A stretch of 43,501 bases of DNA from Sandaracinus sp. (GCA_002699025.1 PABA01000234.1:9783-53283); one strand, 5' to 3'. Positions 16,201 through 24,906 are shown, counted from the stretch's first letter. Program-made: numbers and translations. The notes: a model not told the origin generated them from the sequence alone.

Positions 16201-18638
16201 CGCCGGCCCCCGAGCCCATGGAGATGGAAGAGGCCGCCGCCGAGGACATGGACGACGGCGTCCGCCGCGAGCGCAACGCCCAGCAGCCGGCGCCCCCGCC
16301 CTCCACCTTCGGCACGCTCCGTGACGTGGTCCGCGAGCGCTTCCCGGCGACGCTGCACTTCGTCGGCCTCGTGCCCCTCGACGGCACGCAGACCATGGCC
16401 GAGCTCCCGCTGGCCGACGCGCTCACCACCTACCGGGTCGAGGCCATCGCCTGGAGTGCGAGCGGCTGGCTGACGACCGCCCAGACCGAGGTGCGCGTCG
16501 ATCAGGAGGCCACCATCGACGCGCCGGTCCCGCCCTTCGCGACCGTCGGCGACGCGCTCCGCCTCCCGGTCCGGGTCGCGAACCGCACGGCCCAGCCCCT
16601 CGAGGCGAAGGTCGTCGTGGAGGCCGAGGGGCTCGAGCTCGCGCTGCCGGAGGCCCCGCGGGTGACGGTCCCGCCGCGCGACGCGGTCGAGGTGATCGTC
16701 CCGGTCACGCTCCGGCAGGTCGGCGAGGGGCACCTGCTCGTGCGCGTGCTCCGCGCCAGCGACGACGGCCCCCTCGACGCCGTGCGCCGCCCCCTCGTGG
16801 TCTGGCCCGACGCGCGCCTCGTCCGCGAGCGCCGCGAGCGCCTCCTCGAGCCCGGCGAGGGCGCGGCCGAGCTCCGCTTCGACGTGCCTGCGGACGCCAC
16901 CGAGCGCGGCCCCGGCGAGCTCCGCATCGTCCCCGGCGCCGCCCTCTTCGGCGACGTCGCGGCCTACGGCGGCGCGCAGCCGCTGGCCGGCTGGGCCCTC
17001 GCGCTCCAGGGGCAGTCGATCCCCGAGGAGGTCCTCCAGCGGAGCCGCGCCCTGCTCCGCGCCGGCGACCCGGACGAGTCGCGCGACCTCTACGGCAACC
17101 CGCTGCAGATCGCGCAGGCCGTGAGCACGACCTGGCGCGACGCCACGGTCGACCCGCTCGCGCTGCGTCGCGGGCTGCGCTCCGTGAGTCGCATCCTCGG
17201 CAGCCCCGAGAGCACGAGCCCGGATCCGAACCGGACGCTCCTCTACGCGAACGTGCTCGCCGCCCTCGCGCCGGCCCAGCGCGCCGCGAGCGAGCGGCCC
17301 GCCGTGGAGCACGTGCTCGAGGATCTCTTCGCGCAGCTCCGGACGCGCGCCGGCGACGGGGCCGCGCGGGTGAGCGAGCAGCCCACGGTCTCGGCCAACG
17401 CCGCCTTCGCCCTCGCCCTCGCGGGGGACCCGGGCCGCGCCCGCGAGCTCATGCGCCGCGCCGAGCGCGGGGTCGTGCGCCTCGAGGACCAGGCCTTCCT
17501 CGAGCCCGCCGCGCAGGCCGGCGAGCTCCTCGCGCGCATCGGCCCCACGGCCCACATGGCCGCCGCCTGGGCCGCCCTCGGCGAGCCGGCGCGGGGGCTC
17601 CCGTACCTGCGCGATCTCGTCGCCCTCAGCCCGGCCGTCGAGCGCTGGCCCACCGAGGCGCGCCTGCTGGCGAGCGTCGCCGGCGGCCTGGTCGGCGGCG
17701 GCGGCGCGAGCGCGCCCGTCGAGGCCACGGTGGATGGGCAGCGCGTCCAGCTCGCGGCCCCGGGCGACGACCCGCGGAGCCCCATCCGCGTCGCGACCCT
17801 CCCCGGCCTCGGACGCCCCGGCGAGCACGTCGTGCGCGTCGAGGGGGTCGACGGCCTCGCCCTCGCCTTCGTCGACCTCCGCTACGGCCGCCCCTGGGAC
17901 GCCGAGCCCGCGCGCCGCGCCCGCGTCGACCTCGACATCGGCGGGCCGCTCGGGCCCCGGGACGCGCGCGCCGGCCTGGCGCTCACCGTGCGCAACCGCG
18001 AGGCGCGGCTGCTCGGCGCGCCCATCGTGGAGATCGATCTCCCGGCGGGCACGGAGCTCGACGAGCCGACCCGGCAGGCGCTCGCGGGGCACACCATCGC
18101 CACGCCGACCGTCGAGGGGCGCACGCTCCGGCTCCAGCTCCGGCCCCTCGCGCCCGGCGGCTTCGTGCGGCTCCCGCTGCCGCTCCGCTGGGCCGTCGGC
18201 GGGACGCTCCGGGGCCTCGGCGCGACCGTGCACGACGCCACCGCGTCCGGCCGCGCGGAGGCCCGCGCCGTCTCCGTGCTGCCCTCGCGCGAGCTGACCA
18301 TCGTCGACCGCGGCGCCGAGCCCGAGCAGGCGGAGGCCGAGGCCTCTCCGCCGCCGCCCCCGCCGCCTCCTCCCCCGCCCCCCATCGTGCCCTTCGGCCC
18401 CGTCGCCGCCGCGACGCCCGCCCACGCCACGCCGAGCGCGGGCTCGCGGGCCGCCTCGCCGCGGGTTGGCCGGGCGGAGACGGACTCGCTGGCGGCTGAC
18501 TCGACGGCGGCGGACTGGACGGCGGCCTCGCTGGCGGCCTCGAGGACGGGCCGCTCGCCGACGGGCCGCTCGCCGCACCTCGCGCCGGCCCCCCCTTCCA
18601 CCCACCTCTTCTCGCTTCCCACGGAGGTGCGCTCGTGA
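13257..18638 (+). CDS. Large secreted alpha-2-macroglobulin-like protein with GspG-like insert
   Basis: This 1793-residue protein has an Ala/Leu-rich signal peptide (cleavage after ASA, near residue 30); an in-frame ATG at 13236 would add seven residues. An MG2-like domain begins near 145 (RRYEPGETVHLWARL), with further MG-like beta domains after it and a cysteine pair within GDCAGQ...ATVCVRV. Around 700-870 is a helical segment, then LVDPWGNPF (D820) and WELVSPGPDGRVGTRDD, which resemble the GspG/T2SSG C-terminal core. A Gly-rich linker (about 934-975, GGGGTGEGTIGLGNLG) and an A2M domain (VRERFPATLHFVG...LTTYRVEAIAW) follow. The C-terminus is an alpha-toroid-like region, a run of 12 prolines and a low-complexity tail. 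No CxEQ thioester motif is present, as in E. coli YfaS. It overlaps the next gene in a GTGA. The role is unknown. Confidence 0.85.
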   Translation: MRTPTFRRLLAALGLLALAPLAPAAPASAQRNTGLELSLHGAPRADYGGALRVAGVAYEVQGLADLKTLANAEIVARLRTYETRPRSWRTVREVTVRADRDGRFAVAVPVPEESFARPQLQIEVRGAGRTRTWEWTAQLTSPLAMDLLLDRRRYEPGETVHLWARLHRRGDGVPITGRTAHVTVTDPARRPLADRRLPIGAGGVVTLDVDLPDSAPDGRYGVQVRLDDSVAAANAGQSFEVGRRTVERLLVDAALDQRVVPPSGRLTGQVRVRTPSGAPVVGADVQLRLGSTTEEVETDDEGVAPIRMQAPAYLAGDVAAQAIAVRVTHPGHGTLSVSAPFLLSRVEWRVEATPESGGIVPEVDAEALVAVVDPRGEPAPAGTRLKVSGAAVRGREVTLEVDAHGLAVVPLRIADGAAGPIREGDCAGQIATRFDVEVLGERPATATVCVRVSPKARVRPRVLRRVVAPGGAVEVDVARHPDARGRPVLVEALVQGHAVAATFTEGGRARVQLPEGVAGVVQIRARPLLSPSDDHPLDEPGGAALGAGAYDAVLVRPEDAFGFSIAAEEDVYEVRETAQLALRTTQSAPEAWAAFVARDLAAHGGEVPWSLSWMRGAVSAAVAAPDGEGAELLLRSALTSGLPQDHEPNRPQPLVQPYWRTGRYRGGQAGTLRDPVAMRSEMRRRGVGRLMMTLERIVGGTEADQAEQQGIVQRRGGRLAFHPDVIANLKRERRLGSLGDTLGGETASLAMIRAVDPSFSFDAVARRLARHQLVKLMVALMRFTDPDDENAARASAGQPPERWLSRLVQLGVLSPRELVDPWGNPFAFRRAATPRVVITARAPNWELVSPGPDGRVGTRDDVRDPFTRIVPQGTPYAVASGEDTLMKQLSTLAPGPRVLQGMAQAYSTVSLAAREEQRARTVTATGSEMDQTLGGLALNGSGRGGGGTGEGTIGLGNLGSVGYGRGAGRAAPSRRSRASADAPAPEPMEMEEAAAEDMDDGVRRERNAQQPAPPPSTFGTLRDVVRERFPATLHFVGLVPLDGTQTMAELPLADALTTYRVEAIAWSASGWLTTAQTEVRVDQEATIDAPVPPFATVGDALRLPVRVANRTAQPLEAKVVVEAEGLELALPEAPRVTVPPRDAVEVIVPVTLRQVGEGHLLVRVLRASDDGPLDAVRRPLVVWPDARLVRERRERLLEPGEGAAELRFDVPADATERGPGELRIVPGAALFGDVAAYGGAQPLAGWALALQGQSIPEEVLQRSRALLRAGDPDESRDLYGNPLQIAQAVSTTWRDATVDPLALRRGLRSVSRILGSPESTSPDPNRTLLYANVLAALAPAQRAASERPAVEHVLEDLFAQLRTRAGDGAARVSEQPTVSANAAFALALAGDPGRARELMRRAERGVVRLEDQAFLEPAAQAGELLARIGPTAHMAAAWAALGEPARGLPYLRDLVALSPAVERWPTEARLLASVAGGLVGGGGASAPVEATVDGQRVQLAAPGDDPRSPIRVATLPGLGRPGEHVVRVEGVDGLALAFVDLRYGRPWDAEPARRARVDLDIGGPLGPRDARAGLALTVRNREARLLGAPIVEIDLPAGTELDEPTRQALAGHTIATPTVEGRTLRLQLRPLAPGGFVRLPLPLRWAVGGTLRGLGATVHDATASGRAEARAVSVLPSRELTIVDRGAEPEQAEAEASPPPPPPPPPPPPIVPFGPVAAATPAHATPSAGSRAASPRVGRAETDSLAADSTAADWTAASLAASRTGRSPTGRSPHLAPAPPSTHLFSLPTEVRS

Positions 18639-21600
18639 GCCGTACCCTCTCCCGCGGCGGGCGCCTGCTCGCCCTCGCCTTCGCCCTCCTCCTGCCCGGC
18701 GCCCCCGACGCCGAGGGCCAGTCCACCACCCGCCGCCCCGTGCGCCGCGGCGACGTCACCGGCGTCGAGATGCAGCTCGAGGGCGCGCTCCACGCGACGC
18801 GCGGCGGCACGCTCCGCTGGTCCGTCGTCGCCTACGAGGTCGTCGGCCTGGACCAGCTCCGGCCGGCCGCCGGCGCCGAGATCCGCGTCGCCACCTCCCT
18901 CACGCCCGGCGAGCTCGCGGCGGAGGTCACGGCCGATCGCCGCGGTCGCGCGCTCGTGGAGATCGAGGTCCCGGAGGACGCCCCCGAGCGCTTCGGCGCC
19001 ACCGTCGTCGTGCACGCGCGCCGCGGCGTCTCCCGGCGCTTCGAGCTCGGCGTGACCACCCAGGACCCGCGCACGCTCCGCCTGATGGGCGCCGCGCAGG
19101 TCACCCCCGGCGGCGCGCTCCCGGTCTTCGGCCGCTACGCCCACACCGACGGGCCGGCCCTCGCCGGCGAGACCCTCGAGCTCACCCTCCGCGACGGCCG
19201 CGGCCCCCTCGGCGCCCCGGTGCGCGTCGAGACGGACGCCGGCGGTGTCTTCACGCACACCTTCGCGATTCCCCGCGACGCCGAGGGCGCGCTCCAGGTT
19301 CGCGCCACGGGCCCGCGGGACGACGCCCGGCGCCAGGTCCACGCGCAGCATGCCGCCACGCTCCTCGCTCCGAGCGAGCCGCCCCTGGTCGTCCAGCTCG
19401 CGCCCGCGCAGGGCCAGTGGCTCGTCGCCCCGAACGCGGACGTGCGCTTCGACGTGGTCGTACGCCGCGCCGACGGCCGGCCCGTCTCGAACGCGCGCGT
19501 GCGCCTCCACCGCCCGGTGCCGCTCACGGCCGAGCTCGACCAGGATCGGCGCGACCCCTGGGTGCTCACGGACGCGCGCGGCCGCGCGCAGCTCGAGTGG
19601 GAGGCGCCGCGGCTCCGGCAGGGCTGGCGCGACGTGAGCGTGACGGCCCACGCGGGCAAGGCCGGCGTCGGCCAGGGCAGCGGCGGCGCCCGGCTCCGCG
19701 TCACCGCCAGCCGCCACGGGGCGCGCCTCGCCGTCGAGGGCGGCGCGCTCACGCCCGAGCTCGGCGGCCGCGTCTTCGTGCGCGTCGCCACCGTCGACGG
19801 TCGGCCCGCCCCGGCCGGCGTCCCCGTGAAGCTCGTCGGCCCGCGCGTCGGCGAGGTCGAGGGGCAGACCGACGAGAGCGGCGTGGCGGCGCTCGACGTC
19901 TCGCTCCGGGACCCGGCAGAGGACGACCGCTGCGGGGGCGAGGCCGCGACCGCCGCGCGCGTCTTCGTCGCTGGCGCCCAGACCGCCGACTCCTACTGCC
20001 TCGCCGTCGACCCGGACGCCGCCGCCCGCGTGCACGCCACCCCGGCGCATCCGACCGCCGGCCAGGAGATCCAGGTCGAGGTCGCCCGCACCCGCGCGGC
20101 CCGCGGCCTGCCCATCGTCCTGACGGCGCTCCGGCGCGTGGGCGACCGGCTCGAGGCCGTGGGCGTCGCCGTGCTCGAGGGCCGCCAGGACGCGGCGACG
20201 ATCACGCTCCCCGAGGACGCCATCGGCGAGGTGCTCCTCCGCGCTCGCCCGCTCGTCGGCCGGAGCCTGCAGGAGGCCCGCGGCGCGCTCACCTCCCTCT
20301 ACGTGGAGCCCGGCCCGGGGCTCGCCCTCGAGGCCCGCGCCCGCGGGGAGCTCGACGCCGTGCGCGCCGACCTCTCCGCCACCGGCGAGCCCGCCTCCCT
20401 GCTCGCCCTCGCCGTGCCGCTCGGCCAGGCCGGCTCCCTCGAGCAGCAGACCGCCGGCCTCGTCGCCGGCCCCTTCGGCCGCCTCCCGGAGTCGCCCACG
20501 GACGCCCTCTACGCCGCCCTCCTCGCGGAGCGCACGCCCATGGACGTCGCCGCGCCGGTCGTGCTCCGCGGCCGCGACCTCGAGCCCCAGCCCGAGCCCA
20601 CGAACCCGACGCGCCTCGGCCTCCTCCGCGATCCCTGGCGCGCGAGCTCGCGCTTCGTCGAGGGCCGCCTCGCGCTCGTCTTCCGCGCCATCGAGGCGCG
20701 CGTCGACCAGGCCGTCCCGGAGGAGCTCGACGAGGTCGCCGTGGAGGAGCGCGGCCGCTTCCGCTTCAACCGGCAGCTCCTCGCCTCGCTCGCGAGCGGC
20801 AGCCTGGGCAGCGAGGGCGCGACGGGCCTCGGCGGCGAGCCGCTGACCATCGAGCGCCTCGAGGGCCTCGACCGCGCCTTCGACTACGACCACGTCGCGC
20901 GGCGCATCACACGCAAGCGCCTCTTCAAGGTGCTCCTCGCGCTGCGCAGCTTCGTGCAGCAGTCGGCCCTCGACCTCGCCTGGACCCGCCCCGGCGATCC
21001 GACGCTCTGGCTCGAGCGCCTGCGCAACCGGGGCGTGCCCGGGCTCGGGAGCCTCCAGCCGCGCGAGCTCGTCGACGGCTGGGGCCGCCCCTTCCAGCTC
21101 CGGGAGACGGCCCGCGCGCGCTTCTCGCGGGTGCAGCCGGTCGCCGGCTACGAGCTGGTCAGCGCCGGCCCCGACGGGCGCTACGGCAACGGCGACGACC
21201 TCGTCGACCCGACCGCGCGCGTGCTCCCGGCGGGCTCGCTCTACGCCGAGGCCGTGGGCGAGGACGCGCTCGTCGCGCGGCTCCAGGGCGTGGAGCTCGG
21301 CCGGGCCACGCTCGCCATGGCCGCCGGCGCCTTCTCCGCGCCGCAGCCGCGCATCGCCCCGCCGCCCGACGACGGGCCGCGGCAGACGAACCTCGGCACG
21401 CTCCCGCCGCTCTTCGAGCCGCCCGACTTCCCGCTCGCGATCCGGCGTCCGACCGAGCCGGCCGACGCGCGCCTCGTGCGGGCCGAGCCCGGGAGCGTGC
21501 GCCTCGAGGTCGATCGGGAGCCGCGCACCTGGCGCTTCTTCGCCGTCGGCTTCACGGCCCGCGGGCGAGCGGCCCGCGCTCGGGGCGGCGCCCGGGCCGG

Positions 21601-23380
21601 CGCGCCCGTGCTCTCGGATCTGGCGCTCCCCTCCCGGCTGCGCGTCGGCGAGCGGCTGACCTTCCCGCTCCACCTGACGAACGTCACGGAGGAGGCCGCC
21701 CAGTACGCCTTCGCCGTCGAGGCCGAGGGCGTCGAGGTGGCGCTGGACGGGAGCGAGCTGAGCCTCCCCGCCGGCGAGAGCCGGAGCGTGGCCGTCACGC
21801 TCACGGGCACGACGCCCGGCCGCCACCCGGTGCAGGTGGGCCTCGCGCAGGGCGAGCAGGTGGTGCGCGAGGTGCGCCGCCGCGTCGCCGTGGACCGGGG
21901 CCTCCACCCGATCCGGCGGCGCGTCGCCGGGCTCGTCGGCGAAGAGGGCTGGGAGGTCGACTTCCCGCTGCCCGAGGACGCCGAGGGGGCCCAGGCGCGG
22001 GTCGTGCTCGTGGCGCCGACGGCGCTCGCGGCGGACCCGGACTTCCACGCGCTCCGCGAGGACGACCCGGCGCTCGTGGCCTGGTTCGAGACCCTCGTGG
22101 GGCGGCGCCCGGCCGAGTCGCTCCGGGCCGCGCTGCTTCGCCAGCAGGATCCGGGGGGCGCGGTCCGCGGCGAGGAGGCGGCGCTCTCGACGGCGGCGGC
22201 GATCGTCGCCTGGAGCGCCGCGCTCGACGACGAGGGCCGGCCGGACGCGGAGGCGCAGGCGGCGCGCGCGCGGGCCGTGCGGCGCCTCGGCGCGCTCGGC
22301 GCCTTCCGCGACTCGGATGGACGGGCCGGGCGGCTGCGCATGCAGGCCGCGGTCGTCGGCGCGCTCGCGACGAGCGGCCTCGGCAGCCTCGACGTGGACC
22401 CGGCGCGGCACGCGGACCCGGTCGTGCGCACGCTGCGCGGCTGGCTCCCGCAGCTCCGGCGCGCGCTCCGCGACGTGCCCGGCGAGCCGACGCTCCTCGC
22501 CCGCGCCGCCGGCGCGCTGCTCCTCGCGGACCCGCGCGACGGGCACGGGCGGGCCATGCTCGCGGAGGCGCTCGAGCAGGTCGGCGAGGACGGCCTGGTG
22601 AAGCTCGGCGAGACGCGCCGCGGCGTGGGCGAGCGCGTGACGGCGACCCTCGCGCTCGCCGTGGCCGCGCACCAGGCGCGGGACGGGGAGGCCGCGCGCC
22701 GGCTCCTCGGCGCCGCGGCGGCGCACACGCCCTCCATCGCGCGGCAGGGCGGCGAGCCGGCCTTCTGGTGGTTCGCCGCCGGCGCCTACGGGGCGCTCGG
22801 CGGCGCGGCGCCCGAGCGCGTCCGCTTCGAGGCCGACGGCGAGGAGCAGGAGATCGCCCTCGAAGACGGGCGGGCCTTCGCGCCCTTCGCGATCGAGCCC
22901 GGCGAGACCGTGACCCTCGAGGCCGCGAGCCTGGAGGGCGAGCGGGCGCCGGTGCTGGTGCGCTTCGAGGCCGTCTTCGGGCGGCGCTTCGCGGCGCGCC
23001 GGGACGCGCCCTTCCGGCTCGAGCTCGAGGGGGACGTCGGCGGCGTCGGCCGGCTCGCGGCGCTCGAGCTCCGCGTGAGCGCGACGACCGCGGTCGACGA
23101 CGGCGTGCTCGATCTGCAGCTCCCGGGAGGCGTGGAGGCCGAGAACGCGCTCCTCCGCAGCCTCGAGGCCAACGCCATGGTGCGGAGCGCCGAGGCGCGG
23201 AACCCGGGCTTCGTGCGCCTCCGCCTCGCGCCCTTCTCCGCCGAGCAGAGCGCGCCCGTCCCCGTGCCGCTGCACTGGCAGGCCTCCGGCACCGTCACCG
23301 GCCTCGGCGTCGTCGCCTACCCGGAGGCGGATCCGGACCAGATGACCGTCCTCGCCCCCCGCGAGTGGAACGTGCCCTGA
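18635..23380 (+). CDS. Second alpha-2-macroglobulin-like paralogue with GspG-like insert
   Basis: This 1581-residue paralogue starts at a GTG that overlaps the stop of the upstream gene, so the two are translationally coupled and probably made in equal amounts. A signal peptide (LLALAFALLLPGAPDAEG) indicates export. The order of parts parallels the first protein: N-terminal YEVVGLDQL domain, MG-like beta domains with a conserved cysteine pair (DRCGGE...DSYCLAV), a helical segment, and a GspG-like stretch LVDGWGRPF (near 814) with YELVSAGPDGRYGNGDD. A divergent A2M-like region and a helical toroid-like region follow. It lacks the Gly-rich linker, the polyproline tail and the thioester. The two proteins may form a hetero-complex on the periplasmic side; that is inference. 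Confidence 0.83.
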   Translation: MSRTLSRGGRLLALAFALLLPGAPDAEGQSTTRRPVRRGDVTGVEMQLEGALHATRGGTLRWSVVAYEVVGLDQLRPAAGAEIRVATSLTPGELAAEVTADRRGRALVEIEVPEDAPERFGATVVVHARRGVSRRFELGVTTQDPRTLRLMGAAQVTPGGALPVFGRYAHTDGPALAGETLELTLRDGRGPLGAPVRVETDAGGVFTHTFAIPRDAEGALQVRATGPRDDARRQVHAQHAATLLAPSEPPLVVQLAPAQGQWLVAPNADVRFDVVVRRADGRPVSNARVRLHRPVPLTAELDQDRRDPWVLTDARGRAQLEWEAPRLRQGWRDVSVTAHAGKAGVGQGSGGARLRVTASRHGARLAVEGGALTPELGGRVFVRVATVDGRPAPAGVPVKLVGPRVGEVEGQTDESGVAALDVSLRDPAEDDRCGGEAATAARVFVAGAQTADSYCLAVDPDAAARVHATPAHPTAGQEIQVEVARTRAARGLPIVLTALRRVGDRLEAVGVAVLEGRQDAATITLPEDAIGEVLLRARPLVGRSLQEARGALTSLYVEPGPGLALEARARGELDAVRADLSATGEPASLLALAVPLGQAGSLEQQTAGLVAGPFGRLPESPTDALYAALLAERTPMDVAAPVVLRGRDLEPQPEPTNPTRLGLLRDPWRASSRFVEGRLALVFRAIEARVDQAVPEELDEVAVEERGRFRFNRQLLASLASGSLGSEGATGLGGEPLTIERLEGLDRAFDYDHVARRITRKRLFKVLLALRSFVQQSALDLAWTRPGDPTLWLERLRNRGVPGLGSLQPRELVDGWGRPFQLRETARARFSRVQPVAGYELVSAGPDGRYGNGDDLVDPTARVLPAGSLYAEAVGEDALVARLQGVELGRATLAMAAGAFSAPQPRIAPPPDDGPRQTNLGTLPPLFEPPDFPLAIRRPTEPADARLVRAEPGSVRLEVDREPRTWRFFAVGFTARGRAARARGGARAGAPVLSDLALPSRLRVGERLTFPLHLTNVTEEAAQYAFAVEAEGVEVALDGSELSLPAGESRSVAVTLTGTTPGRHPVQVGLAQGEQVVREVRRRVAVDRGLHPIRRRVAGLVGEEGWEVDFPLPEDAEGAQARVVLVAPTALAADPDFHALREDDPALVAWFETLVGRRPAESLRAALLRQQDPGGAVRGEEAALSTAAAIVAWSAALDDEGRPDAEAQAARARAVRRLGALGAFRDSDGRAGRLRMQAAVVGALATSGLGSLDVDPARHADPVVRTLRGWLPQLRRALRDVPGEPTLLARAAGALLLADPRDGHGRAMLAEALEQVGEDGLVKLGETRRGVGERVTATLALAVAAHQARDGEAARRLLGAAAAHTPSIARQGGEPAFWWFAAGAYGALGGAAPERVRFEADGEEQEIALEDGRAFAPFAIEPGETVTLEAASLEGERAPVLVRFEAVFGRRFAARRDAPFRLELEGDVGGVGRLAALELRVSATTAVDDGVLDLQLPGGVEAENALLRSLEANAMVRSAEARNPGFVRLRLAPFSAEQSAPVPVPLHWQASGTVTGLGVVAYPEADPDQMTVLAPREWNVP

Positions 23381-23447
23381 CCCGGATTCGGCCCGTCGAT
23401 CGGCGAGCCCCTGGCCTCTTCACCCTCCTGCGAGGGCAGCGCCACGC

Positions 23448-23597
23448 TCACGCCTCATCCGGGCGGCCCCCCGCCGCCCGACGCGCGAAGCGCGAAGCGA
23501 AGTGCTCGCCCTCCGCCTCCAGATACGCCTCCCACGTCGCGAGGAGCCGCTCGGCGTTCTGGCCCGGCGTCCGGTGAGCCGGCTCGTCGGAGGGCAT
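23448..23597 (-). CDS. Small hypothetical protein
   Basis: A possible 49-residue product begins at the ATG at 23597, with GGGA a few bases upstream. The middle (ERLLATWEAYLEAEGEHFASRF) reads like an amphipathic helix and the end is Arg-rich and Gly-rich. I recognise no family. It lies convergent to the macroglobulin operon and divergent from the Rieske gene, and fills an otherwise empty gap. The amino-acid pattern looks more natural than that of the shadow frames here, but the case is weak. Confidence 0.35.
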   Translation of the reverse strand: MPSDEPAHRTPGQNAERLLATWEAYLEAEGEHFASRFARRAAGGRPDEA

Positions 23598-23767
23598 GGC
23601 GCGTTCCCACGCTCGCTTGCGGTGATTGGGCGCGCCAGCGGGGCCGGGCGAGGTGGCGGCTGGGCCCCGGCCGGGGCGTTCTGCCATGGTGGAAGGGCGG
23701 GGGCTCGCTCGCGATCCTCGCACCGCTCTTGCACCCTCTTCGAAGCATGCCCGACGGTGCCCGCAGC

Positions 23768-24172
23768 ATGACCGCGCTCCCGGAAGGGGTGACCCGCCAT
23801 GGGGACGCCCTCCACATCGACCTGAAGGTGCGCACGGAGCTCCTCGAGAAGGGCGGGGTGCTCGAGCTCAAGGCCTTTCGCCTGCTCCTCGTGCGCAGCC
23901 GCAAGCGCGTCCGCGCCTTCTGCGCGACCTGCCCCCACAAGCCGAAGAAGCTCTACCGCGTGCACCGCGTGAGGAAGGCCGCCGTGCCCCTCTTCCGCTG
24001 CCCGAAGCACGACTGGACCTGGGACCACAAGGGGCGGCCGCGGGGCAAGGCGAAGAAGAAGCTCCCCCGTGCGCGCACGGAGCTCCTCGGCGAGACGCTC
24101 GTCGTGCAGCTGCCGGAGAACGCGACGGCGCCGCCGAAGAAGAAGAAGCGGAAGAAGAACGCCGAGCGATGA
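23768..24172 (+). CDS. Small Rieske [2Fe-2S] protein with Lys-rich tail
   Basis: The product is about 134 residues from the ATG at 23768; an ATG at 23747 would add seven, and neither has a convincing ribosome site. A Rieske cluster motif is visible as Cys55-Pro-His57 (ATCPHK) and Cys78-Pro-Lys-His81 (FRCPKHDWTWD), separated by about 20 residues that include many Lys and Arg. Stand-alone Rieske proteins of this size usually act as ferredoxin-like electron carriers. The C-terminal tail (KKKKRKK) is strongly basic, which could bind nucleic acid or a partner. No oxygenase or cytochrome gene is adjacent, so the electron partner is unknown. Confidence 0.8.
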   Translation: MTALPEGVTRHGDALHIDLKVRTELLEKGGVLELKAFRLLLVRSRKRVRAFCATCPHKPKKLYRVHRVRKAAVPLFRCPKHDWTWDHKGRPRGKAKKKLPRARTELLGETLVVQLPENATAPPKKKKRKKNAER

Positions 24173-24282
24173 AGGCGCCGGCCGGCGACCCGTTGGACGC
24201 CGTCGTCCGGGCCTCTCCCGGGCTCTTGCTGCGCTCGGAGCTTGGGCGCGGGGCATAGCCACGCTCCATACCGAAGATAGAT

Positions 24283-24298
24283 GACGCCTCGTGGCGTC
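24283..24298. other. GACGCC-TCGT-GGCGTC hairpin
   Basis: A perfect 6-bp inverted repeat with a four-base loop lies 30 bp before the Cys-rich lipoprotein gene and about 110 bp after the Rieske stop. It may be a small terminator or operator. There is no T-run. Confidence 0.4.
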
Positions 24299-24327
24299 TA
24301 TGACCGGGTGCCGGCACGCTGGAGCCC

Positions 24328-24906
24328 ATGCTTCGACTGCTCGCGATCGGCGCCCTCTGTCAGCTCGGCCTGGCCTGCTACGGCAGCCGCATGGACGGCC
24401 CCGCCGAGAGCCGCGACGCCGGCCCGCCCGCATCGGACGGCGGTGCGCCCGACGCCCGCGCGCCCGACGCCCACACGCGCAGCGCCTGCGACGATTGGTG
24501 CGCGTCCCGGCGCGTGGAGGAGGAGAGCGGGGGCTGGTGCGCCCTCGAGCGCTGGAGCGAAGGCGCGGCGTCGGGCTGCGCCGAAGCCTGCGCCAGCAGG
24601 CTCGAGCGGGCGCCGGCCGACGCGGTCCGCGCGTGCGTCGAGGGCGATCCGCTCTGCTTCATCTCGACGGAGGACTGCATCGAGGGGCAGCTCCGCCGAG
24701 CGCGCTGCGCGAGCTGGTGCGCGGCGCGGGCGGCGCGCGGGGGCGAGGGATTCTGTGCGCCCGCCCTCGAGGGCTTGCCCGAGCGCGAGTGCGAGCCGGT
24801 CTGCCTGCGGGCGCTGCACGAGGGGCTGGAGGGGGTCGAGCGCTGCCTGCTGGAGGACCCGCTCTGCTTCCGCGACCTCTCCGCCTGCGCCGAGGCCGAA
24901 GGCTGA
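24328..24906 (+). CDS. Cys-rich lipoprotein made of two eight-cysteine repeats
   Basis: The 192-residue predicted lipoprotein has a short signal ending LGLAC (Cys17) and GGAG before the ATG. After an Asp/Ala/Pro linker (to about 50) it contains two tandem units of about 65 residues. Each has eight cysteines in the same order: CxxWC, then (W/F)C, then CxxxC, then C, then a DPLCF box and a final C. The two DPLCF boxes (GDPLCFIST and EDPLCFRDL) make the duplication obvious. Eight cysteines per unit suggest four disulfides in an extracytoplasmic small domain. I do not recognise the family. It is followed by another lipoprotein gene. Confidence 0.8.
   Translation: MLRLLAIGALCQLGLACYGSRMDGPAESRDAGPPASDGGAPDARAPDAHTRSACDDWCASRRVEEESGGWCALERWSEGAASGCAEACASRLERAPADAVRACVEGDPLCFISTEDCIEGQLRRARCASWCAARAARGGEGFCAPALEGLPERECEPVCLRALHEGLEGVERCLLEDPLCFRDLSACAEAEG

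Noticed and set aside
12693-18605. A very long open frame on the minus strand opposite the first macroglobulin gene, and similar long frames opposite most genes
   Set aside because: High GC content removes stops from several frames. The opposite translations are Arg/Ala/Gly-rich with no domain motifs, while the plus-strand frames have signal peptides and recognisable domains.
13257-23380. Complement-like thioester (CGEQ) in the macroglobulin proteins
   Set aside because: No CxEQ sequence was found in either protein; the only visible cysteine pair lies in the N-terminal half. They belong with thioester-less A2M-like proteins.
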